Below, piece after piece: positions 7,191 to 14,184 of a DNA stretch of 14,252 nucleotides. The number at the start of each line of letters is the position of its first letter. Position 1 is the stretch's first letter. The translations under genes and the position numbers were made by a program. The DNA comes from an uncultured beta proteobacterium. Its GTDB lineage: Bacteria > Pseudomonadota > Gammaproteobacteria > Burkholderiales > Burkholderiaceae. The stretch lies in assembly GCA_903892315.1 (NCBI GenBank), contig CAITHY010000169.1, positions 1 through 14,252 on the forward strand, read 5' to 3'. Under the pieces are notes generated by a model. The model worked only from the letters and a program-made list of their open reading frames with translations. It did not search any database and had not been told where the DNA came from.

Positions 7191-7884
7191 CCCTGACCCT
7201 CGGATCCTCCAGTAGCTCTTTGCCGGATCCGCTCAGCGTAATCAAACCACTTTCCATGACATAAGCACGGCTTGACATTTGTAGCGCCAAGCGCGCGTTC
7301 TGCTCAACTAGCAAAATAGTCATACCGCTAGAAGACAAGCTCCGAATCACATCAAATATGGTTTCGACCATGATGGGGGAGAGACCCATTGACGGCTCAT
7401 CCAACAGCAATAATTTTGGCTCTGCCATGATTGCTCTGCCCATCGCAACCATTTGCTGTTCACCACCGGAGAGCGTCCCTGCCAACTGAGACAAGCGCTC
7501 CTTCAGCCTTGGAAAATAGAAATAGACCTCTTCAAGCTTGCGCTCAATCTCTTTGGCGTCGGACTTTAGGTAAGCACCCATTTGGAGGTTTTCCAGAATG
7601 GTCATGCGCTTAAAGACACCACGACCTTCAGGCACCATACCCAAGCCTAGGCGCACCAACCCATAAGCCGGCATTTTTCTAGTCACGCAATTTGCAAAAT
7701 TAATTTCACCTACGGTAGGCATTAGCAAACCAGCGATGGCCTTAAGGGTCGAACTCTTGCCAGCGCCATTGGCACCAATGAGTGCAACGAGCTCGCCTTG
7801 GTTGACGTGCAAATTAATCCCTTTGACCGCATTAATGCCGCCATAAGAGACCTTGAGATCCTTTACTTTTAGCAGGGCGCTCAT
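7171..7884 (-). CDS. livF: Branched-chain amino acid ABC transporter ATP-binding protein LivF
   Basis: This 237-residue cytoplasmic ATPase is one of the two nucleotide-binding subunits of a LivKHMGF-type importer. Walker A is GANGAGKS (37-44), the ABC signature LSGGE (138-142), and Walker B LLLLDEP (158-164). The switch position has glutamine (VEQN, 193-196) instead of histidine, as is usual for LivF. Length and motif spacing are normal. The ATG overlaps the livG stop as ATGA (four bases shared) and has a good AAGGAG (plus positions 7892-7897) seven bases upstream inside livG, so the pair is translationally coupled. It is the last gene of the operon, and its final codons lie within an inverted repeat. 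Transport of leucine, isoleucine and valine is inferred from the family; other amino acids or amides are possible. Confidence 0.94.
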   Translation of the reverse strand: MSALLKVKDLKVSYGGINAVKGINLHVNQGELVALIGANGAGKSSTLKAIAGLLMPTVGEINFANCVTRKMPAYGLVRLGLGMVPEGRGVFKRMTILENLQMGAYLKSDAKEIERKLEEVYFYFPRLKERLSQLAGTLSGGEQQMVAMGRAIMAEPKLLLLDEPSMGLSPIMVETIFDVIRSLSSSGMTILLVEQNARLALQMSSRAYVMESGLITLSGSGKELLEDPRVRVAYLGE

Positions 7885-8657
7885 TCAGCAGCTCCTTGGC
7901 CAAGATAAGCCCTGATCACCTCGGGATGCACTCTGACATCCGCAGGCTTGCCAGCAGCAATCACTTTGCCATAATCCAGCACCGTGAGACTGTCACAAAT
8001 TCCCATTACCAAGCTCACATCATGCTCAATCAGAAGAATCGTTTTACCGTCAGCACGGATGCGCAATAGCAATTCCCGAAGCTCTAATTTTTCAGTGGCA
8101 TTCATGCCAGCCGCAGGCTCATCAAGCGCCAAAAGCTTCGGTTCAGTAGCCAAGGCCCTTGCAATCTCAAGGCGACGCTGGTGACCATAAGAAAGATTGC
8201 GGGCTTCCATCTGGGCAAATTCACTTAGATCAACGTAAGCCAGCAGTTGGTATGCCTTATCCCTTATGGCCTGCTCTTCACGTCTAGTTGAGGGAAAGCG
8301 GAAAATCGCCCCCAACAATCCAGCCTTCGTGCGGCAATGGCAGCCCACCATCACATTTTCAAGAACAGACATTTCACCAAAGAGGCGAATATTTTGAAAG
8401 GTTCTCGCTAGGCCAGATTGCGTTACTTTCGATACCGACTCTGGAAAATAGGATTTGCCATCAAACAAAAAGATTCCAGAATCTGCAGGGTATAAGCCAG
8501 TAATCACATTAAAGAAAGTAGTCTTGCCAGCGCCATTGGGGCCTATCAAACCCACAATCGCTCCGTGGGGCACCTGCAAGCTGACAGACTCTAACGCCTG
8601 TACACCGCCAAAACGCTTAGATACATCCGTCACGTCCAATAGCAAAGAAGTGCTCAT
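7881..8657 (-). CDS. livG: Branched-chain amino acid ABC transporter ATP-binding protein LivG
   Basis: This 258-residue cytoplasmic ATPase pairs with LivF under the LivH/LivM channel. It has Walker A GPNGAGKT (39-46), the degenerate signature LSYGHQ (155-160) typical of LivG, Walker B LLALDEP (175-181), and a switch histidine H212 in IEHD. The extra segment after the Q-loop (GLARTFQNIRLF, 82-93) is also LivG-like. The start codon overlaps the livM stop by four bases. A strong GGAGG (plus positions 8664-8668) precedes it inside the livM coding sequence. Both features indicate coupled translation in the order livH, livM, livG, livF. Confidence 0.95.
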   Translation of the reverse strand: MSTSLLLDVTDVSKRFGGVQALESVSLQVPHGAIVGLIGPNGAGKTTFFNVITGLYPADSGIFLFDGKSYFPESVSKVTQSGLARTFQNIRLFGEMSVLENVMVGCHCRTKAGLLGAIFRFPSTRREEQAIRDKAYQLLAYVDLSEFAQMEARNLSYGHQRRLEIARALATEPKLLALDEPAAGMNATEKLELRELLLRIRADGKTILLIEHDVSLVMGICDSLTVLDYGKVIAAGKPADVRVHPEVIRAYLGQGAAE

Positions 8658-9724
8658 TTACTACCTCCACGCTTTTGCCAAATGCCGCCTGGACGATAGA
8701 GCATGATCAAAATCAATGCGAGGCCATAAATTAATTGGCGAATGATTTCTACATCAATAATTACATGGCCAAATAGAAACTGCTGCACTGGCTGCGCAAT
8801 ACCCCGCAAGATTTCCGGAAACACTGCTAACAAACATGCGCCCAGTATCACTCCGGGAATATGGCCAATACCGCCTAGTACCACCATAGCCAATACCACG
8901 ATGGACTCCCACAGCGTAAATGATTCTGGAGAAATAAAGCCTTGGAAGGCAGAAAACAGTACGCCCGCTACCCCAGCAAAGGAAGCCCCGATGGCAAAGG
9001 CAAGCAACTTCATATTGCGGGTGTTGATACCCATAGCTTTAGCAGCGATCTCATCTTCACGGATCGCGATCCAAGCACGCCCAATACGTGAGTCTTGTAA
9101 ATGCAAGCAAATAATTGCCACCGCGATCGCTAGCAAGAGAAATAAATAAAACACTAAATACAAGCCTGGAATTTGCACAAAGCCTAAATCTAAGGGCTTG
9201 GTAAATGAGATGCCAAACAACTGAATCGGATCAATTCCAGAAATTCCCTTAGGGCCATTGGTGAGATTTAAAGGACGATCAAGGTTATTCATAAAGATGC
9301 GAATAATTTCACCAAAGCCCAAAGTAACAATCGCCAAATAATCACCGCGTAACTGCAGCGTCGGTAAACCTAAGATCAACCCGAATAAAGCAGCCAAAAT
9401 AATTGAGAACACCGCAACTATCCAGGGAGAGAAATGCACCCCCTCTGGAAAGGCGGCCGCAATCGATGCAAACTGAGTCGGCAAATGCGGGGAAGCCAAC
9501 AAAGCATAGCTGTAAGCCCCCAAAGCATAAAAAGCGATATAGCCTAGATCCAAAAGGCCTGCAAAGCCTACAACGACATTCAAGCCGAGAGCCAGAACGA
9601 TATAAAGCAAAGCAAAATCGAGAACCCGCACCCAATAATTTCCGCCTCCAGCACCCGCAAGCCAGGGCAAGAGCACTACAGCAATGACTCCAAGCCATAG
9701 ATAGCTAGTGCGACTCTTAAGCAC
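8654..9724 (-). CDS. livM: Branched-chain amino acid ABC transporter permease LivM
   Basis: This 356-residue inner-membrane permease has many hydrophobic segments and the family stretches LDLGYIAFYALGAY near the N-terminus and EDEIAAKAMGI in the cytoplasmic coupling region that contacts the ATPases. It forms the membrane channel together with LivH. The frame can start at GTG 9742 (362 residues, 26-base overlap with livH) or GTG 9724 (8-base overlap). I choose 9724 because GAGAAGG lies nine bases upstream of it, whereas nothing resembling a ribosome binding site precedes 9742. The alternative adds only MRRFRI. The stop overlaps livG by four bases. LivM is usually larger than LivH, as seen here. 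Confidence 0.92.
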   Translation of the reverse strand: MLKSRTSYLWLGVIAVVLLPWLAGAGGGNYWVRVLDFALLYIVLALGLNVVVGFAGLLDLGYIAFYALGAYSYALLASPHLPTQFASIAAAFPEGVHFSPWIVAVFSIILAALFGLILGLPTLQLRGDYLAIVTLGFGEIIRIFMNNLDRPLNLTNGPKGISGIDPIQLFGISFTKPLDLGFVQIPGLYLVFYLFLLLAIAVAIICLHLQDSRIGRAWIAIREDEIAAKAMGINTRNMKLLAFAIGASFAGVAGVLFSAFQGFISPESFTLWESIVVLAMVVLGGIGHIPGVILGACLLAVFPEILRGIAQPVQQFLFGHVIIDVEIIRQLIYGLALILIMLYRPGGIWQKRGGSK

Positions 9725-10652
9725 GATCCGAAACCTTCTCACCCAACAAGCCGGTAGGTCGCAATACCAGCACCAAGATCAATACCAGGAATGCAAAGAT
9801 ATCTTGATAGTTAGAGCCAAAGATGCCACCAGTAAGTTCACCGATATAGCCGGCACCCAAGGATTCGATTAATCCCAAAAGCAGTCCTCCCAGCATGGCG
9901 CCCTGTAAATTTCCGATGCCGCCCAGGACGGCCGCAGTAAATGCCTTGAGGCCAGGAATGAAACCCATGTAGAAATGCACATTGCCATAGTTGCTAGCAA
10001 TCATGACGCCGGCCAAACCTGCTAAGGCACCACCCAACATAAAAGTAATCGAGATCACGCGATTCGGATTAACGCCCATCAGCGCAGCGATTTGCGTTTG
10101 CTCAGCAGTGGCACGCATTGCTCTGCCGAGTTTTGTTTTCTCCACCAAGAACAATAAGCCAGCCATTACCACCAAGGCCACCACGATAATCACAATTTCT
10201 TTGCCAGTGATTGTGGCACCGCTTCCAAACAAATCAATTGGGGTAGAGGGTAACAATTGCGGATAAGTCATGGGATTGCGCGACCAAATCATCATGGCAA
10301 TCGTTTGCAGCAGTATTGACATGCCAATCGCAGAGATCAGCGGTGCTAAACGAGGCGCATTACGGAGCGGACGATAAGCAATGCGCTCAATCCAGTAACT
10401 TAAGCCTGCGCAGACCGCCATCGTTAACGGCAATACGATCAAGAGCGTCAACCAGCCCGGCAAGTCGCTGGTCAAATTCAGGATTAAGCGTAACAGCGAT
10501 AGTGAAACCATTGCGCCGATCATCAAAACTTCGCCATGCGCGAAATTGATAATTCCTAGGACACCGTAGACCATGGTGTAGCCCAAAGCGATCAATGCAT
10601 AGATGCTACCCAGCACTAGGCCATTGATGATCTGCTGAAGAAGGATATCCAT
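9717..10652 (-). CDS. livH: Branched-chain amino acid ABC transporter permease LivH
   Basis: This 311-residue polytopic inner-membrane protein opens with LLQQIINGLVLGSIYALIALG and has the strongly conserved INFAHGE (35-41) of LivH permeases, plus a cytoplasmic coupling segment (AMRATAEQTQIAALMGVN) that should contact LivF/LivG. It forms the channel with LivM. The ATG at 10652 is preceded by AGGG only four bases away, a modest ribosome binding site. A terminator-like hairpin lies in the 73 bases between livK and this gene, so livHMGF is either expressed by read-through from livK or from a weak promoter I could not identify. livM begins inside its last codons. Confidence 0.94.
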   Translation of the reverse strand: MDILLQQIINGLVLGSIYALIALGYTMVYGVLGIINFAHGEVLMIGAMVSLSLLRLILNLTSDLPGWLTLLIVLPLTMAVCAGLSYWIERIAYRPLRNAPRLAPLISAIGMSILLQTIAMMIWSRNPMTYPQLLPSTPIDLFGSGATITGKEIVIIVVALVVMAGLLFLVEKTKLGRAMRATAEQTQIAALMGVNPNRVISITFMLGGALAGLAGVMIASNYGNVHFYMGFIPGLKAFTAAVLGGIGNLQGAMLGGLLLGLIESLGAGYIGELTGGIFGSNYQDIFAFLVLILVLVLRPTGLLGEKVSDRA

Positions 10653-10678
10653 TGAGCCCTAATTTATTGAGGCTTAAT

Positions 10679-10705
10679 AAAAAAATAGCACCGCAATAGC
10701 GGCGC
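10679..10705 (-). terminator. Intrinsic terminator/attenuator between livK and livH
   Basis: Read on the minus strand, GCGCCGC (10699-10705) pairs with GCGGTGC (10688-10694). This gives seven pairs including one G-U, around the four-base loop TATT. After TA comes a run of seven T (10679-10685). The hairpin starts about 20 bases after the livK stop. The form is that of a good rho-independent terminator, placed inside what should otherwise be a continuous livKHMGF operon. Partial termination would give more binding protein than membrane and ATPase subunits. Confidence 0.8.
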
Positions 10706-10725
10706 CATTCTTTATTGAGCTGTCA

Positions 10726-11904
10726 TTACATCTTAATGACTTCAAGCACTGTTTTCTTTTTGTCTTTGAAGTCATACAAGGTGATCACACCCTCTTTCAT
10801 ATCGCCCTTGTTGTCAAAAGCAATATTGCCAACCAAGCCTTGCATCTTTGTATCTGGCATTGCGGCCAAAATCTTTGCAGGATCAGTAGAGTTTGAGCGC
10901 TTCATTGAGTCCACTAAAACATAGACTGCATCGTAAGTGAATGGTGCATAAATTTGCACATCAGAATTAAAGCGTTCTTTGTAGCGCTTCTGGAAGTCGG
11001 CTCCTTGTGCCATCTTCGATAAAGCCATACCCGCTTCAGAGCAGGTGACATTCACCACAGCCTCACCAGCCAATTCAGCCAACTTCTCAGTACACATGCC
11101 ATCACCACCAACTACCTTGGCCTTAATGCCGAGCTCAGCAGCCTGCTTAGTTAATGGACCACCAGTGGCATCCATACCGCCATACATGATGACGTCAGGC
11201 TTGCTACCTTTAATCTTAGTCAGAATCGCCTTGAAATCAGTGGCCTTGTTATTACTCGCTTCACGAGTAACCACTTTCATGCCGGCAGCCTTCACTGTTT
11301 TTTCAAACTCATCAGCTAAGCCTTTGCCATACTGAGTAGAGTCATCAATAATCGCCACTGTTTTTGCCTTCAAGGTATTAGCAACGTAATTAGCCAATGC
11401 TGGACCTTGCTGTGCATCAGTAGCCACCAAGCGATAGGTTGTCTTAAAGCCTTGCTTGGTGTAATCAGGATTGGTTGCAGATGGAGAAACTTGGGCAATA
11501 CCCGCGTCGCTATAAATACGTGAAGCTGGAATACTGGTTCCGGAGTTGAGGTGACCAACTACACCCACCACTTTGGCATCCACTAATTTTTGTGCAACCT
11601 GCGTAGCGGTCTTGGGGTCCTCTGCATCATCCTCAGGAACCAAAGTGAGCACTACTTTTTTTCCATCAATGGTTAGGCCGGCCTTATTAATTTCTTCAAG
11701 CGCCAAGCGGGCACCGTTTTCATTGTCCTTACCCAAGTGAGCGATAGGGCCAGTTAAGGGAGCAACGTGACCAATCTTAACCTCAACCGCATCTGCCGGG
11801 ATAGCGGCGGCCTTCTCACCACCTTTGCTGCAAGCAGTCAACACCATAGCTGAGGCGGCCAAAACAAGTGCGCCTCTAGCAAAAGTAATCTTTGAATTTT
11901 TCAT
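10726..11904 (-). CDS. livK: Branched-chain amino acid ABC transporter substrate-binding protein, probable lipoprotein
   Basis: This 392-residue type I periplasmic-binding protein captures the amino acid and delivers it to LivHMGF. The N-terminus has basic residues, a hydrophobic stretch (11-21) and LTAC at 22-25, a lipobox that would be cleaved before C25 by signal peptidase II. Serine at +2 does not give the inner-membrane retention signal. The mature domain begins KIGHVAPLTGPIAHLGKD, typical of the Leu/Ile/Val-binding family. C271 and C288 may form a disulfide. The frame extends upstream to ATG 11937, but ATG 11904 is correct: AAAGGGG (11911-11917) lies six bases before it and the signal peptide starts there. 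The gene begins 29 bases after ispH, so it may share that transcript. Ligand identity is inferred from the family and adjacent livHMGF. Confidence 0.93.
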   Translation of the reverse strand: MKNSKITFARGALVLAASAMVLTACSKGGEKAAAIPADAVEVKIGHVAPLTGPIAHLGKDNENGARLALEEINKAGLTIDGKKVVLTLVPEDDAEDPKTATQVAQKLVDAKVVGVVGHLNSGTSIPASRIYSDAGIAQVSPSATNPDYTKQGFKTTYRLVATDAQQGPALANYVANTLKAKTVAIIDDSTQYGKGLADEFEKTVKAAGMKVVTREASNNKATDFKAILTKIKGSKPDVIMYGGMDATGGPLTKQAAELGIKAKVVGGDGMCTEKLAELAGEAVVNVTCSEAGMALSKMAQGADFQKRYKERFNSDVQIYAPFTYDAVYVLVDSMKRSNSTDPAKILAAMPDTKMQGLVGNIAFDNKGDMKEGVITLYDFKDKKKTVLEVIKM

Positions 11905-11933
11905 GTACGACCCCTTTATTAGGAATGGATGAT

Positions 11934-12875
11934 TCAATCAACTAAATTTTTTGGCAAGGAAAAAGTTACCTCTTCTATTACCCCATCAAGCGCCCGGACC
12001 TGTCTAGGACCAAACTCCTGTATCCGACTAACAATCGATTGCGCCAAACTCTCTGGCGCTGATGCGCCTGCAGTTAAACCAACCCGTTTTTTACCGGCAA
12101 ACCATTCCGGCTTAAGCTGCTCTGGCGCATCCACCATGTAGGACGGAACACCCAGCTTTTCAGAAAGCTCGCGCAAACGATTAGAGTTTGAGCTTGTCGC
12201 ACTACCCACCACAATAACGACCTCAACCTGAGGCGCCATAAATTTCACAGCATCTTGACGATTCTGAGTGGCATAACAAATATCTTGTTTGCGGGGCTGA
12301 ACAACATTGGGAAACTTCATCGTTAGTGCATCGACTATTTCTTTTGTCTCATCCACCGAGAGTGTGGTCTGGGTAACAAATGCAATTTTCTCATCGGCAG
12401 GGAATGTCAAAGAGTCTACATCACCAACTTTCTCGATTAAGAACACACCTTCTTTAACCTGGCCCATCGTTCCCTCAACCTCAGGGTGCCCTGCATGACC
12501 AATCATCAATACCGTGAAGCCGTCTTTGCACATCTTGACAACCTCAAGATGCACCTTAGTAACCAGGGGGCACGTAGCGTCATATACCTGCAAACCCCGT
12601 GCTTCAGCGTCCTTGCGGACTTCCTGAGAAACGCCATGAGCGCTAAATACAACAATGCCGCCTTTAGGCACTTCATGGAGTTCATCCACAAACACCGCAC
12701 CTTTATCGCGCAACTCATTCACCACATAAGCGTTATGAACGATTTCATGGCGTACATAGATAGGGGCACCAAAACGATTGAGTGCCTCATTGACAATATT
12801 GATAGCACGATCTACACCCGCGCAAAAACCACGCGGCTGGGCCATCAAAATTTCTGGTTTATTAGAGTCGCTCAT
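11934..12875 (-). CDS. ispH: 4-hydroxy-3-methylbut-2-enyl diphosphate reductase
   Basis: IspH (LytB) is the last enzyme of the methylerythritol phosphate pathway. It reduces HMBPP to isopentenyl and dimethylallyl diphosphate in the cytoplasm using an iron-sulfur cluster. At 313 residues it has normal length, and the three cluster cysteines are present: C18 (RGFCAGVDRA), C102 (ATCPLVTKVH) and C200 (DICYATQNRQ). Conserved active-site residues H47, H80, H130 and E132 (GHPEVEGTMGQ) are also visible, as is the SSNSNRL substrate-binding segment (228-234). The gene starts three bases after the fkpB stop with little Shine-Dalgarno sequence, so its translation probably depends on fkpB. The fkpB-ispH pair is widely conserved in proteobacteria. 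livK follows 29 bases downstream. Confidence 0.97.
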   Translation of the reverse strand: MSDSNKPEILMAQPRGFCAGVDRAINIVNEALNRFGAPIYVRHEIVHNAYVVNELRDKGAVFVDELHEVPKGGIVVFSAHGVSQEVRKDAEARGLQVYDATCPLVTKVHLEVVKMCKDGFTVLMIGHAGHPEVEGTMGQVKEGVFLIEKVGDVDSLTFPADEKIAFVTQTTLSVDETKEIVDALTMKFPNVVQPRKQDICYATQNRQDAVKFMAPQVEVVIVVGSATSSNSNRLRELSEKLGVPSYMVDAPEQLKPEWFAGKKRVGLTAGASAPESLAQSIVSRIQEFGPRQVRALDGVIEEVTFSLPKNLVD

Positions 12876-12878
12876 GAT

Positions 12879-13325
12879 TTACAAAATCGCCACAATCTCT
12901 GCTTCAAATGTCACCGGTCTTCCCGCCAAAGGGTGGTTAAAGTCAAACCAGGCGCCCTCTTCATTAATCGATTGCAGCACGCCTGCATATTGAGCGCCGC
13001 CTGGTGCATTGAACTCAATCACATCTCCCGGATTAAATTCTACGTCGTCATCGCGACCTTCTTTAAGTGCTTTTAAAGATACCCACTGCACTAAATCCTC
13101 CTTACGCTCACCAAAACTTTCTTCAGGCGCAAGCAGTGCACTTTTTTTCTCACCAACACCTAAACCTAGTAAAACGTTCTCAAAGCAAGGAGCAAATTGT
13201 CCAGACCCCATCAAAACCGTCGCAGGACGATCGACAAAAGTGTTGATGTAATCTTCCCCACTGGGCAAAGTCAGCCGGTAGTTGAGGGTCAGATAGGAAT
13301 TAGGCAAAACGGTAAGCTTGGTCAT
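12879..13325 (-). CDS. fkpB: FKBP-type peptidyl-prolyl cis-trans isomerase, SlyD/FkpB-like
   Basis: The 148-residue cytoplasmic protein is of the short SlyD-like FKBP class, which catalyses proline isomerisation and has chaperone activity through an inserted flap domain. The N-terminal FKBP strands (YLTLNYRLTLPSGE, 11-24) lead to the flap region (about 65-125). The C-terminal NHPLAGRPVTFEAEI (130-144) is the closing signature of this family. It lacks the metal-binding histidine-rich tail of E. coli SlyD and is closer to FkpB in length. ATG 13325 is used; the frame extends 12 codons upstream, but those overlap the promoter. No Shine-Dalgarno sequence precedes the ATG, and the -10 box ends seven bases before it. 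ispH follows after three bases, the standard arrangement. Confidence 0.93.
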   Translation of the reverse strand: MTKLTVLPNSYLTLNYRLTLPSGEDYINTFVDRPATVLMGSGQFAPCFENVLLGLGVGEKKSALLAPEESFGERKEDLVQWVSLKALKEGRDDDVEFNPGDVIEFNAPGGAQYAGVLQSINEEGAWFDFNHPLAGRPVTFEAEIVAIL

Positions 13326-13360
13326 AAGGTGATTGTATCTAGGCCTGCGCTGGCTGTGCA
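13326..13360 (-). promoter_or_regulatory. fkpB-ispH promoter, predicted to give a leaderless mRNA
   Basis: On the minus strand, TGCACA (13355-13360, four of six consensus) is followed by an exact 17-base spacer and TACAAT (13332-13337, five of six). Six bases then precede the fkpB ATG at 13325, so the predicted transcription start is the A of the start codon. No Shine-Dalgarno sequence could fit. The same TACAAT, six bases, ATG arrangement is present at glnS. The -35 overlaps the chosen start codon of divergent radC. Confidence 0.6.
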
Positions 13361-14048
13361 CTCTCCCATTACGGGCTGGCCAAAAAATGAGCAGCCTCGA
13401 GAAAAACTGCGTCTAAATGGCGCAGCGACTCTTTCTGATGCGGAACTACTTGCCATCTTTTTGCGGGTGGGGGTTAAGGGCAAAAGTGCTGTTGCCCTGG
13501 CCAAGGACTTACTGCATCACTTTGGGAGCCTCCCTCGACTGTTGGCCAGCACCCCTGAAGAATTCACGCGCCTCCATGGCATGGGGCTGTCTAAATGGTC
13601 TCAAATTCAGGCAGCTTATGAGCTAGTGAAGAGAAGTCTTGAAGATGGCTTAACCCATGACCCTATCTTTTCATCGCCTAACCACGTCAGAGAGTTCTTG
13701 CAGGCCAAAATTGGCCGTCTCCCCCATGAGGTCTTTCTATGCCTCTACTTGGACTCCCGCCTCCACCTGATTGAGTGTGATGAGCTTTTTCGGGGGTCTA
13801 TTACCCAAACAGCCATTTACCCCCGTGAAATCCTGAAAGAAGCCCTTGCGAAGAATGCTAGTGCCTTGATCGTGGCTCATAATCACCCCAGCGGCAATCC
13901 GTTACCGAGCGATGCGGATCAAAAACTCACCAAGGTACTAGCAAATGCCTTGCAAATGGTAGATATTCAGCTCCTCGATCACTGTATTGTGAGTGGCAGC
14001 GGTTTTTTCTCATTTTCCGACTCCGGGCTTATGGATATTGATTTTTAA
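13356..14048 (+). CDS. radC: RadC family JAMM/MPN+ domain protein
   Basis: The 230-residue cytoplasmic protein is near the length of E. coli RadC (about 222). The N-terminus has WPKNEQPREKL and LSDAELLAIFLRVG, the RadC opening. A helix-hairpin-helix-like segment follows (FTRLHGMGLSKWSQIQA). The C-terminal JAMM domain has the zinc ligands H175, H177 and D188 in HNHPSGNPLPSDAD, with the preceding glutamate in LIECDELFRGS. JAMM proteins are metalloproteases or isopeptidases; RadC was once thought a DNA repair protein, but its true role is unsettled. GTG 13356 is chosen by comparison with the family N-terminus. GTG 13329 is possible, and the frame runs back to 13197, but that part is antisense to fkpB. 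No clear ribosome binding site is seen. It is divergent from fkpB and upstream of rpmB. Confidence 0.9.
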   Translation: MHSPITGWPKNEQPREKLRLNGAATLSDAELLAIFLRVGVKGKSAVALAKDLLHHFGSLPRLLASTPEEFTRLHGMGLSKWSQIQAAYELVKRSLEDGLTHDPIFSSPNHVREFLQAKIGRLPHEVFLCLYLDSRLHLIECDELFRGSITQTAIYPREILKEALAKNASALIVAHNHPSGNPLPSDADQKLTKVLANALQMVDIQLLDHCIVSGSGFFSFSDSGLMDIDF

Positions 14049-14144
14049 TGATAGTAAACGCTAACTTTATAGGCTAATTTTCACCTAGATGCCCAATTCC
14101 CTTCAAACAAAGCTATTTAGGGCTAGCCGAAAATAGGCTGAGAC

Positions 14145-14153
14145 TGATACAAT
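14145..14153 (+). promoter_or_regulatory. Extended -10 promoter of rpmB
   Basis: TGATACAAT combines an extended -10 TG (14145-14146) with TACAAT (14148-14153). No good -35 lies 16-18 bases upstream, which is tolerated at extended -10 promoters. Transcription would begin near 14160, leaving a leader of about 25 bases that contains GGAG (14174-14177) seven bases before the rpmB ATG. The remainder of the gap after radC (14049-14144) holds no gene and no convincing terminator. Confidence 0.5.
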
Positions 14154-14184
14154 CTTCTTTTTTCGCAATTAATGGAGTTATGTC

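Noticed and set aside
11905..11937. Longer livK start at ATG 11937
   Set aside because: It would put 11 polar residues before a clear signal peptide, while ATG 11904 has a well-placed AAAGGGG.
12486..13076. 196-codon plus-strand open frame opposite ispH and fkpB
   Set aside because: It is antisense to two secure genes, has no recognisable domain and no ribosome binding site; its composition reflects the codons of the opposite strand.
13197..13355. N-terminal extension of radC to 13197
   Set aside because: The extension is antisense to fkpB and its promoter, and the RadC family N-terminus begins close to 13356.
13326..13361. Longer fkpB start at 13361
   Set aside because: The added basic residues are unlike FKBP N-termini and cover the -10 and -35 elements.
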